DNA of 64,000 bases from Streptomyces sp. NBC_00510. GTDB taxonomy: Bacteria > Actinomycetota > Actinomycetes > Streptomycetales > Streptomycetaceae. Both the position numbers and the translations under genes were made by a program. The notes beneath the pieces were generated by a model, which worked only from the letters and a program-made list of their open reading frames with translations, searched no databases and had not been told where the DNA came from. The stretch is taken from contig CP107851.1 of assembly GCA_036013505.1 (NCBI GenBank), forward strand, positions 5,172,001 through 5,236,000. Reading direction: 5' to 3'. This document shows, one piece after another, positions 37,179 through 44,244 of this stretch. How positions within the stretch are numbered: the first letter of the stretch is position 1; the number at the start of each line of letters is the position of its first letter.

Positions 37179-38050
37179 GCCGCCGGGGGGCGTGGGTGCT
37201 GGGCACCCTGGTGGTGGCCGAGGCGGTGCTCGCCGCGTGCCTGGTGGCGGGCGTGCCGGTGCCGGAGCCGGTGCTCTGGGGCGCGGAGCTGTGCATGACC
37301 GCCGTGCTGCTGTGGCGGCTGCCGAAGGTCGTGCGGGCGCAGCGGGACGCCCGGCGGCGGGGCCTGTCGCGCCGCGCCGCCGCGTGGACCGCCGTGCGGG
37401 ACGCCGTACCGGCGCCCGCACGGCGCCTGATGCGCCATGAACTCGCCCTGTCCGTAAGCCTGGTGCGCTGGATCGCGCGCCGTCCGCACGGGGTGGGCGA
37501 GGGCGCCGTGGCCGTCCCGTACACCGGGGCGCAGACGGCGACGATGTACGGCTTCCTCTTCGTCTCCGTCGTCGAGACGGTGGTGCTCGCGCTGGTCATC
37601 CCCTGGCCCGCGGTGCACGCCGTCACGCTCGTCCTCGACATCTGGGGCTGCTTCTTCGTACTGGCCCTGCACGCGGCCTGCGTGGTGCGCCCGCACGTCG
37701 TGGGGGCGGACGGCTCGCTGCGGCTGCGGTACGGCGCCCTCGTCGACGTCCGCGTGCCCGCCGGGCGGATCGCCGCGGCCCGTGTCGACCGGCGCTTCCC
37801 CGACGGACGGCTCGTCACGCTCGCCGGGGACGGCATCGTCGACCTGGTCGTCGGCGGCCAGACCACGGTGACCGTCGAACTGACCGAGCCCGTCACGTTC
37901 CTGCGCCCCCTCGGGGCACCCGCGCAGGCCCGCGTCCTGCGCTTCCACGCCGACGACCCGCGTGCCGCCGTCGCGGCCCTGGGGGTGGGCGCGGTGCCGG
38001 GGGCTCGGGTAACGTTGCCGTCCCCAGCAGCGGACGTACCGAGGAGGTGA
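37175..38050 (+). CDS. membrane protein coupled to the MerR regulator
   Basis: The 291-residue product has four predicted membrane helices (about 6-26, 30-50, 120-143 and 147-168). A C-terminal cytoplasmic domain of about 120 residues follows, rich in beta strands and reminiscent of a PH-like or band-PH fold (RLRYGALVDVRVPAGRIAAARV). The function is unknown. The GTG start overlaps the merR stop by 4 bp, so the two genes are expressed together and this protein is a plausible target of the regulator's signal. Confidence 0.65.
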   Translation: MSRRGAWVLGTLVVAEAVLAACLVAGVPVPEPVLWGAELCMTAVLLWRLPKVVRAQRDARRRGLSRRAAAWTAVRDAVPAPARRLMRHELALSVSLVRWIARRPHGVGEGAVAVPYTGAQTATMYGFLFVSVVETVVLALVIPWPAVHAVTLVLDIWGCFFVLALHAACVVRPHVVGADGSLRLRYGALVDVRVPAGRIAAARVDRRFPDGRLVTLAGDGIVDLVVGGQTTVTVELTEPVTFLRPLGAPAQARVLRFHADDPRAAVAALGVGAVPGARVTLPSPAADVPRR

Positions 38051-38153
38051 GACCCATTACCGCCATGTCAGGTTGGGTGCTCTCCCCCGGCGGCCCCGCG
38101 GTCCGGACGACCTAGGCCGTCGAGAGCGCCCCGCGGCGCCCCGAAAGGCCCCC

Positions 38154-39047
38154 ATGTCCTCCGCTTCACCCGCTCCTTCCGGCTCGTCTCCCTCCGGTCT
38201 TCCTCCCGCCGGTGCCTCGTCCTCCGGCTCCTCCTCTTCCGCCCTCCCGTCCCCCGCGTCCCTCGCGCCGGTCGTGTCCGTGCTCCGGGCGGCCGGCTGC
38301 GTGTTCGCCGAGGACGAGGCCCGGCTGCTCGTCTCCGCCGCCCGGACACCCGACGAGCTCGCCGCCCTGGTGGAGCGCCGGGTGGCCGGCCTCCCGCTCG
38401 AACACGTGCTGGGCTGGGCCGAGTTCTGCGGTCTGCGGATCGCCGTCGGCCCGGGGGTCTTCGTCCCGCGCCGCCGTACGGAGTTCCTCGCCCGCGAGGC
38501 CGTCGCGCTCGGGCGCGCCTCGGGCCGGCCCGGCGCCGTCGTCGTCGACCTGTGCTGCGGCTCCGGCGCGGTGGGCGCCGTCCTGGCCGCCACGCTCGAC
38601 CGGCCCGTGCTGCACGCGGTCGACATCGACCCGGCGGCGGTGGCCTGCGCCCGCCGCAACCTCGCCGCGGCGGACGGCCGCGTCCACGTCCACGAGGGCG
38701 ACCTCTACACCCCCCTTCCCGCGGAGCTGCGCGGCCGCGTCGACGTCCTGGTCGCGAACGTGCCCTACGTCCCCAGCGGCGCCGTCGCCCTCCTCCCCCC
38801 GGAGGCCCGTGACCACGAGCCCCGCGTCGCCCTCGACGGCGGGGCCGACGGCCTCGACGTCCTCCGCCGGGTCGCCGCCGCGGCGCCCGCGTGGCTCGCG
38901 CCGGGCGGCCGGCTCCTCTTCGAGACCGGCGAGGAGCAGGCCCCGGCCGCCGTCGCCGCGGTCGCCCAGGCCGGGCTGGAGGCGCGGGTGGCCGTGTCGG
39001 AGGAGCTGTACGCGACGGTCGTGATCGCCTCGGCCCCCGTGGCGTAG
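38154..39047 (+). CDS. HemK-like protein N5-glutamine methyltransferase
   Basis: This 297-residue protein starts with a Ser/Pro/Ala-rich segment of about 40 residues. A helical N-terminal domain follows (RRVAGLPLEHVLGWAEFCG), then FVPRRRTEFLARE and a SAM fold with VVVDLCCGSGAVGAVLA. The catalytic motif appears as NVPYVP where the canonical sequence is NPPY, a change seen in a known actinobacterial subgroup. HemK/PrmC enzymes methylate the GGQ glutamine of release factors; this paralogue may act on another protein. A GAAAGG ribosome site supports the ATG at 38154. Confidence 0.75.
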   Translation: MSSASPAPSGSSPSGLPPAGASSSGSSSSALPSPASLAPVVSVLRAAGCVFAEDEARLLVSAARTPDELAALVERRVAGLPLEHVLGWAEFCGLRIAVGPGVFVPRRRTEFLAREAVALGRASGRPGAVVVDLCCGSGAVGAVLAATLDRPVLHAVDIDPAAVACARRNLAAADGRVHVHEGDLYTPLPAELRGRVDVLVANVPYVPSGAVALLPPEARDHEPRVALDGGADGLDVLRRVAAAAPAWLAPGGRLLFETGEEQAPAAVAAVAQAGLEARVAVSEELYATVVIASAPVA

Positions 39048-39141
39048 CCCGCCGGGCCCCGCGCCCGCCGGCCGGCCCCCGCGCCCGCCCCGGAAATCCT
39101 CGCCGTGGGTGAAACCGCGGTTTCTCCGTGTGAATCAACGC

Positions 39142-39185
39142 CCTATCGGGTGACGCAGGCCACATGGCCTGCGTCACCCAATAGG
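39142..39185. terminator. long, nearly perfect hairpin
   Basis: GGGTGACGCAGGCC (39148-39161) pairs perfectly with GGCCTGCGTCACCC (39166-39179) around an ACAT loop. After a single C/A mismatch the stem continues through CCTAT/ATAGG, to about 39142-39185. It lies about 95 bp after the methyltransferase stop and 220 bp before the transglycosylase start. It fits a terminator, or a stable RNA element, without a T-run. Confidence 0.65.
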
Positions 39186-39313
39186 CGATTTGTCCGGGTC
39201 TGCGTGTGACGTGGCCGATATGACGTGCGCCACTTTCGGGGCCCCTTAGTAGAAGCCGTCCCGGAATCCCCTTCCCACGTCTGAGCGGCGGGACTTTCGT
39301 CCCTGGTCCCACA

Positions 39314-39354
39314 ACTAATCCCGTTAGTAACAGGGGTGCATTGACCCCGGGATT
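39314..39354 (+). promoter_or_regulatory. nested hairpins in the transglycosylase leader
   Basis: AATCCCG (39317-39323) can pair with CGGGATT (39348-39354), enclosing GGGGT-GCATTG-ACCCC (39333-39348); these two stems share one base at 39348. A competing ACTAA-TCCCG-TTAGT hairpin (39314-39328) overlaps the first strand. The mutually exclusive folds sit about 50 nt before the start codon of a cell-wall hydrolase gene, so post-transcriptional control is possible. Confidence 0.35.
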
Positions 39355-39404
39355 TAAGTCGGCCAACAATTCATGGCGTACCCCACGGAAGAGGAATTAC
39401 TCGA

Positions 39405-39866
39405 ATGCAGATCTCCGCTATGTCGAAGCTCAACCGCGTCGCCAAGGCCAAGAAGATCTCCCTCGGCTGCGCCGCTGCCGGCGTCGCCGTCGTCGCCGGT
39501 GGCGTGGCCATGGCCCCCACCGCCTCCGCCGCCCCCATGGCGCAGTCGGGCTCCGTCAACACGTGGATCAACGAGTCCCTGAAGGTGATGCGCGCCAACG
39601 GCATCCCGGGCACTTACAACGGGATCTACAAGAACCTGATGCGTGAGTCCTCCGGCAACCCGAGCGCCATCAACGGCTGGGACTCGAATGCGGCCAAGGG
39701 AATTCCCTCGAAGGGTCTGATGCAGGTGATCGACCCGACCTTCAAGGCCTACCACGTCCCCGGCACCTCGTGGAACATCTACGACCCGGTCGCCAACATC
39801 ACCGCCGCCTGCAACTACGCGGCCCACGTCTACGGCACGATCGACAACGTCAACTCGGCGTACTGA
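39405..39866 (+). CDS. secreted lytic transglycosylase (SLT domain)
   Basis: The 153-residue product has a signal peptide ending near ASAAP (about residue 42) and a compact SLT domain. The catalytic glutamate is Glu81 in NLMRESSGNPSAINGWDSNA, followed by GLMQVIDPTFKAY and YDPVANITAACNYAAHVYG. It cleaves the glycan strands of peptidoglycan with formation of anhydromuramic ends. GAGGAA (39391-39396) supports the ATG at 39405; a second ATG five codons later is also possible. The 357-bp upstream region is unusually long and structured. A terminator follows. Confidence 0.9.
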   Translation: MQISAMSKLNRVAKAKKISLGCAAAGVAVVAGGVAMAPTASAAPMAQSGSVNTWINESLKVMRANGIPGTYNGIYKNLMRESSGNPSAINGWDSNAAKGIPSKGLMQVIDPTFKAYHVPGTSWNIYDPVANITAACNYAAHVYGTIDNVNSAY

Positions 39867-39890
39867 TCGCCCGCGCGCGACGCTTTCCCT

Positions 39891-39937
39891 GGGGACGCCC
39901 CCGGCAGCAACGGCTGCCCGGGGGCTTCCCCCTTTTG
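39891..39937 (+). terminator. intrinsic terminator after the transglycosylase gene
   Basis: GCCCCCGGCAG (39897-39907) pairs with CTGCCCGGGGGC (39914-39925) with one bulged base. An outer GGGGA/TCCCC extends the stem, and a CCCCTTTT run follows at 39929-39936. Confidence 0.8.
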
Positions 39938-40025
39938 GCGTTTCCGGATTCCACGCGCTTTTCCGCCCCGGCTTTTCCTCCCCGGGCCTGGACAGACGAA
40001 CCGTGCTGGTCCACGCTGTCCGACC

Positions 40026-40826
40026 ATGACCGTCGCCCCTGACCGCCCGGCCGAGGCCGAGGCCCTGCACGCCGCCGCCGAGGACATAGCCGCCCTGCTC
40101 CGCGCGTGCCCGGACACCTCGGTGCCGATCCCCGGTGCCGAGTGGACGGTCGGGGAGGCCGCGGCGCACCTGGTGCTCGCAGGCGAACTCATGGCCGCCC
40201 TGGCCGAGGGCCGCGAGCAGCCGTACGGCGACGGCACCCCCGGCAGCCTCGCCGCCGCGAACGCCGCGTCCCTGGCCGCCTTCCCCGAACGCGACGGCCC
40301 GATCCTGGCCGACGGGATCGTGCGGCACGCCCGCGCGTTCACCGACGCGGCCGCGACCCGCGCGCCCGGCATGCCGGTGGTCACCCCGCTCGGCCCCATG
40401 GACCTGGCCACGCTCGGCTCGTACCTGCTCACCCACCTGCTCGGCCACGGCTACGACATCGCGGTCGCCCTGCGCCGTCCCCACATGATCGACCGTGAGC
40501 GCGTCGCCCGCTGCATGCCCTTCCTCAAGGCGGCCATGCCCCGGGTCGTCGACGCGCGGGCGGCGGCGGGATTCTCCGCCTGCTACGCGCTGCGCGTCCC
40601 CGGGATCACGCGCTTCGCCGTGACGTTCACCGACGGTGCGGCCGAGCTCGCGGACGAGCCGCCGCGCCGCCCCGACTGCACCATCACCACCGAGCCGGTC
40701 ACCTTCTTCCTGATCGCGCTCGGCCGCCGGGGCGCCACCGCCGCCATGGCCCGCGGCAAGATCGCCGCCTGGGGCCGCCGCCCCTGGCTCGCCCCCCGCT
40801 TCCCCACCCTCTTCACCGCGCCCTAG
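40026..40826 (+). CDS. mycothiol-dependent maleylpyruvate isomerase family enzyme with SCP2-like C-terminus
   Basis: The 266-residue protein has a DinB-like four-helix N-terminal domain (EWTVGEAAAHLVLAGELMAAL, then LGSYLLTHLLGHGYDIAVAL). Its histidines are placed as in the metal site of mycothiol-dependent isomerases and S-transferases. The C-terminal part (about 165-266) has FAVTFTDGAAEL and DCTITTEPVTFFLIALGR, as in SCP2 sterol-carrier-like domains often fused to this family. The substrate is unknown. No ribosome site was seen before the ATG. It overlaps the convergent phosphatase gene by 4 bp. Confidence 0.75.
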   Translation: MTVAPDRPAEAEALHAAAEDIAALLRACPDTSVPIPGAEWTVGEAAAHLVLAGELMAALAEGREQPYGDGTPGSLAAANAASLAAFPERDGPILADGIVRHARAFTDAAATRAPGMPVVTPLGPMDLATLGSYLLTHLLGHGYDIAVALRRPHMIDRERVARCMPFLKAAMPRVVDARAAAGFSACYALRVPGITRFAVTFTDGAAELADEPPRRPDCTITTEPVTFFLIALGRRGATAAMARGKIAAWGRRPWLAPRFPTLFTAP

Positions 40827-41395
40827 CTTTCACCGCGTCCCGGTCCCGGCCAGTCGCCGGGGAGGGTGTACGTCCAGCCCGGCTGCCAGACGAAGGGCGC
40901 CCGGACGCTCTCCGTCAGGGGGACTCCGCCCAGCAGGCAGGCCAGGGCCCAGCGGTTGGCGGAGTGGGCGATCAGCAGGACGCGCCGGCCGTCCCACCGC
41001 CGGGCCAGGTCGTACAGGAGCGCGTCGGTGGCGGCGAGCACCTGCCGGTAGCTCTGGCCGCCGCCGGGGAACGGCTCGTCGACGCGCCGCAGGCGCTCGG
41101 CCGCGACGAGGCCGGCCGGGCGTCCGTTCAGCGCGCCGTAGTCGCACTCGCGCAGCCGGGGGTCCCGGTGGACCGGCGGCCGCCCGTCGGGGAAGGCGAG
41201 GGCCGCGGTCTCCACGGCACGGTGCAGGTCGGAGGTGTACACCGCCGCGATGTCCTGGCCGCGGCGGCGTTCGCCCAGCTCCCTCGCCTGCCGGCGGCCG
41301 CGCTCCGACAGCAGGCCGGGCAGCCGGCCGGTGGCGATGCCCGCCTCGTTGTCGGTGGTTGTGGCGTGCGTCTCGTAGATCAGCTCCACAGCCAT
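40823..41395 (-). CDS. histidine phosphatase family protein lacking the RHG arginine
   Basis: This 190-residue protein follows the phosphoglycerate-mutase-like fold. GLLSERGRRQARELGERRR and VYTSDLHRAVETAALAF follow the first motif, and the second catalytic histidine is in VLLIAHSANRWAL. The usual LxRHGxT motif reads YETHATT, so the nucleophilic histidine (His10) is kept but the preceding Arg is Thr. Either phosphate binding differs or the enzyme acts on another group. A GGGGAGG ribosome site precedes the ATG. It lies 25 bp downstream of the GlxA-type regulator gene on the same strand and may be co-transcribed. Confidence 0.75.
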   Translation of the reverse strand: MAVELIYETHATTTDNEAGIATGRLPGLLSERGRRQARELGERRRGQDIAAVYTSDLHRAVETAALAFPDGRPPVHRDPRLRECDYGALNGRPAGLVAAERLRRVDEPFPGGGQSYRQVLAATDALLYDLARRWDGRRVLLIAHSANRWALACLLGGVPLTESVRAPFVWQPGWTYTLPGDWPGPGRGES

Positions 41396-41420
41396 CGGGG
41401 CCTCCCCGGGGTCGGGTGCG

Positions 41421-42365
41421 TCAGAGGGTGGCGGTGGCCCGGAAGGTGCGCCGGTAGGCCAGGGGGGAGACGCCGATGGCGGCGTGCAGGTGCTGCCGCA
41501 GGGACGTCGCGGTGGCGAAGCCCACCTCGCCGGCGATGCGGTCGACCGGGAGGTCGCTGGACTCCAGCAGGTGGCGGGCCCGGGCGACCCGCTGCTGGAT
41601 GAGCCACTTGCCCGGGCTCGTGCCGACCTCGTCCCGGAAGCGCCGGGCGAAGGTCCGCAGGCTCATCCGCGCGTGGTCCGCGAGGTCGTTCAGGGTGAGC
41701 GGCAGGTCGAGGTGCTCCAGCGCCCACTGCCGCGTCGCCGCGGTGCCGGCGTCCGCGGTCTCCGGCACGGGCTGGTCGATGTACTGGGCCTGGCCGCCGT
41801 CCCGCCAGGGCGGCACCACGCAGCAGCGGGCCACGAAGTTGGCCACCGCGCTGCCGTGGTCCTCGCGCACCAGGTGCAGGCAGACGTCCACGCCGGACGC
41901 GGCCCCGGCGGAGGTGAGGACGTCGCCGTCGTCGACGAAGAGCACGTCCGCGTCGAGCGCCACACCGGGGAACATCCGCCGGAAGCGTTCGGCCAGCGCC
42001 CAGTGGGTGGTGGCGGGGCGGCCGTCGAGGAGACCCGCGGCGGCGAGCGCGAAGGCCGCCGTGCAGATGGAGACGATGCGGGTGCCCGGCCGGATCGCGC
42101 CGAGCGCGGCCGCGACCGGGGCGGGGAGCTCCGCGGTGATCCGCGACTGGTCGTACGGCGGGATCACGATGGTGTCGGCGGTGGCCAGCACCTCGGGGCC
42201 GTTCTCGACGGCGACCGAGAAGTCGGAGTCCGTGCGCACGGGGCGCCCGTCGACGGTGCAGGTCAGCACCTCGTAGCGGTCCCCGGCGGAGCCGAAGACA
42301 CGGTTGGGGATGCCCAGCTCGAAGGGGTAGACGCCGTCAAGGGCGAGGACGACCACACGATGCAT
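41421..42365 (-). CDS. GlxA-family (DJ-1/PfpI plus AraC) transcriptional regulator
   Basis: The 314-residue protein has an N-terminal DJ-1/PfpI domain (VVVLALDGVYPFELGIPNRVF), with Cys101 at the nucleophile-elbow position in VSICTAAFALAAAGLLDG. The C-terminal AraC-type DNA-binding domain (about 215-312) has LTLNDLADHARMSLRTFARRF and VGFATATSLRQHLHAAIGVSP. Such proteins sense small metabolites and control adjacent genes. It diverges from an oxidoreductase gene, and an ATGGCA-ATCA-TGCCAT palindrome lies between the starts. The histidine-phosphatase gene follows 25 bp downstream. Confidence 0.9.
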   Translation of the reverse strand: MHRVVVLALDGVYPFELGIPNRVFGSAGDRYEVLTCTVDGRPVRTDSDFSVAVENGPEVLATADTIVIPPYDQSRITAELPAPVAAALGAIRPGTRIVSICTAAFALAAAGLLDGRPATTHWALAERFRRMFPGVALDADVLFVDDGDVLTSAGAASGVDVCLHLVREDHGSAVANFVARCCVVPPWRDGGQAQYIDQPVPETADAGTAATRQWALEHLDLPLTLNDLADHARMSLRTFARRFRDEVGTSPGKWLIQQRVARARHLLESSDLPVDRIAGEVGFATATSLRQHLHAAIGVSPLAYRRTFRATATL

Positions 42366-42384
42366 GGCAGGATCTTATCGGAGG

Positions 42385-42400
42385 ATGGCAATCATGCCAT
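42385..42400. promoter_or_regulatory. palindromic operator between GlxA-type gene and oxidoreductase
   Basis: ATGGCA (42385-42390) and TGCCAT (42395-42400) form a perfect inverted repeat with a 4-bp centre, 20 bp from the regulator ATG and 36 bp from the oxidoreductase ATG. A further CATGGCA occurs at 42363-42369 over the regulator start. It is a candidate binding site for the regulator. Confidence 0.45.
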
Positions 42401-42435
42401 TTCCCCGCGCCCGCGCGGTCGGCAGGCTGGGGTCC

Positions 42436-43389
42436 ATGACCGAAACACCCCGCACCATGCGCGCGATCACCCAGGACGTCCTCGGCGGACCCGAGGTACT
42501 GCGGGAGGCGGAGCTGGAGCGCCCCACCCCCGGCGTCGGGCAGCTGCTCGTCCGCGTCCACGCCGCCGGGCTCAACCCGACCGACACCAAGCACCGGCAG
42601 ACCGGGCTCTTCCTCGGCGGCCCGCCGCCCGTCCTCGGCTGGGACGTCTCCGGCGTCGTCGAGGAGACCGGGCTGGGAGTGGCCCTCTTCCGGCCCGGCG
42701 ACGAGGTCTTCGGCATGCTCCCCTACCCGCACGGCGTGGGCTCCCACGCCGAGTACGTCACCGGGCCCGCCCGCGCCTTCGCCCGGAAGCCGTCCGGCAT
42801 GAGCCACGTGGAGGCCGCCGCGGTCCCGCTGGTCGCGCTCACCGCCTGGCAGGCCCTCGTCGACGTCGCCGCGGTCCGCCCCGGGCAGCGCGTGCTCGTC
42901 CACGCGGCCGCGGGAGGCGTCGGCCACGTCGCCGTCCAGATCGCCAAGTCCCGCGGCGCGTACGTCATCGGCACCGCGAGCGCCGCCAAGCACGACTTCG
43001 TGCGCGGTCTCGGCGCCGACGAACTGATCGACTACCGCACGACCGACTACGCCGAGGCCGTCCGCGACGTGGACGTCGTCCTCGACCCCCTCGGCGGTGC
43101 CGAGTCCCTCCGCTCCCTGCGTACCCTGCGCGAGGGCGGGCTGCTCGTCACCATCCTCCCGATCGGCCTGCCCGAACTCCTCGCGGAGGCCGACCGCCTG
43201 GGCGTGCGCGCCACCGGCATGATCGTCGAGGCGGACCACGCCGGCATGACCGCGATCGCCCGCCTGGTCGAGGAGGGCGCCCTGCGCGTCACGGTCGCCG
43301 GCACCTTCCCCCTGTCCGAGGCCGCGAAGGCCCACGCCTCCCTGGAGACGGGACGTACGACCGGGAAGCTGGTCCTCGCCGTGCGCTGA
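42436..43389 (+). CDS. quinone-oxidoreductase-type NADPH-dependent oxidoreductase
   Basis: This 317-residue medium-chain dehydrogenase has the GroES-like N-terminal domain (VGQLLVRVHAAGLNPTDTK) and a Rossmann fold with VLVHAAAGGVGHVAVQIAK. It ends with FPLSEAAKAHASLETGRTTGKLVL. It lacks the zinc-binding cysteines of alcohol dehydrogenases, so it is a zinc-free quinone-reductase-like enzyme. The ATG at 42436 gives the normal N-terminus (MTETPRTMRAITQ). Its divergent position suggests control by the GlxA-type regulator. Confidence 0.88.
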   Translation: MTETPRTMRAITQDVLGGPEVLREAELERPTPGVGQLLVRVHAAGLNPTDTKHRQTGLFLGGPPPVLGWDVSGVVEETGLGVALFRPGDEVFGMLPYPHGVGSHAEYVTGPARAFARKPSGMSHVEAAAVPLVALTAWQALVDVAAVRPGQRVLVHAAAGGVGHVAVQIAKSRGAYVIGTASAAKHDFVRGLGADELIDYRTTDYAEAVRDVDVVLDPLGGAESLRSLRTLREGGLLVTILPIGLPELLAEADRLGVRATGMIVEADHAGMTAIARLVEEGALRVTVAGTFPLSEAAKAHASLETGRTTGKLVLAVR

Positions 43390-43394
43390 CGAGG

Positions 43395-43453
43395 ACGATG
43401 CCCCATCGTCAACTTTCGGTTGACGATGGGGCATCGTCAACCTATCGTTGACG
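43395..43453 (+). promoter_or_regulatory. leaderless promoter covered by two identical operators
   Basis: Two copies of CGTCAAC-N5-GTTGACG lie at 43407-43425 and 43435-43453. The promoter TTGACG (43420-43425), 17-bp spacer, TATCGT (43443-43448) is embedded in them: the first palindrome includes the -35 box and the second spans the -10 box. The ATG at 43455 is 7 nt past the -10, so the mRNA starts at the start codon. Outer sequence makes an 18-bp perfect inverted repeat (43395-43412 with 43420-43437), which could also end transcription from the oxidoreductase gene. Confidence 0.85.
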
Positions 43454-43454
43454 C

Positions 43455-44177
43455 ATGACGCAGCAGATCCGGCTCGACGATCTGATCGCAGCCATCAAGA
43501 AGACCCACCCCGACGCCCTCGACCAGCTCTCGGACGCCGTCATCGCCGCCGAGCACCTGGGGGAGATCGCCGACCACCTCATCGGACACTTCGTCGACCA
43601 GGCCCGGCGGTCCGGCGCCTCCTGGACCGACATCGGCAAGAGCATGGGCGTGACCAAGCAGGCCGCCCAGAAGCGCTTCGTCCCCAAGGACCTCGGCTTC
43701 CCCGACCTGGACCCCTCGCAGGGCTTCTCGCGCTTCACCCCGCGCGCCCGCAAGGTCGTCATGGCCGCCCACGCCGAGGCCAAGACCGCCCACAACCCCG
43801 AGGTCCGCCCCGAGCACCTCGCCCTCGGGCTGCTCAGCGAGCCCCAGGCCCTCGCCGCACTCGCCATGGCGGCCCAGGGTGTCACCCCCGACGCCGCCCG
43901 CACCGCCCTCGCCGCGGCCCTCCCCGCGGCCGTGGACGAGGTCCCCGAGCTCGTCCCGTACGACCTCGCCTCCCGCAAGGTCCTCGAACTCACCTTCCGC
44001 GAGGCCCTGCGCCTGGGCCACAACTACATCGGCACCGAGCACCTCCTGCTCGCCCTCCTCGAACTCGAGGCGGGCGACGGCCCGCTGACCTCCCTCGGCC
44101 TCGACAAGGCCACCACCGAGCGCCACGTCGCCGCGGCACTGGCCGAGATCGTGGGCGGCACGCAGCAGGAAGGGTGA
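43455..44177 (+). CDS. Clp N-domain protein with an N-terminal helix-turn-helix, no ATPase
   Basis: The 240-residue protein starts with a helical region, then a clear helix-turn-helix (about 53-76, GASWTDIGKSMGVTKQAAQKRF). Two Clp repeat motifs follow: FTPRARKVVMAAHAEAK with HLALGLLSEP, then YDLASRKVLELTFREALRLG with EHLLLALLE. No Walker motif follows, so it is not a ClpC or ClpA ATPase. The family gives N-domains that dock adaptors or arginine-phosphorylated substrates. Here one is fused to a DNA-binding segment, suggesting a transcription factor that senses the Clp substrate pool, which is an inference. The gene is leaderless and its promoter is covered by a double operator that it may bind itself. 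Confidence 0.85.
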   Translation: MTQQIRLDDLIAAIKKTHPDALDQLSDAVIAAEHLGEIADHLIGHFVDQARRSGASWTDIGKSMGVTKQAAQKRFVPKDLGFPDLDPSQGFSRFTPRARKVVMAAHAEAKTAHNPEVRPEHLALGLLSEPQALAALAMAAQGVTPDAARTALAAALPAAVDEVPELVPYDLASRKVLELTFREALRLGHNYIGTEHLLLALLELEAGDGPLTSLGLDKATTERHVAAALAEIVGGTQQEG

Positions 44178-44244
44178 GCGGTGTCCCGGGTGGGGCGTGG
44201 TTCCATGAGGGGCCATCACGGTCCCACCCGGGAGGAACGGAACC

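Noticed and set aside
39048..39404. ydaO riboswitch upstream of the lytic transglycosylase
   Set aside because: Hairpins are present but none of the conserved ydaO sequence blocks could be found.
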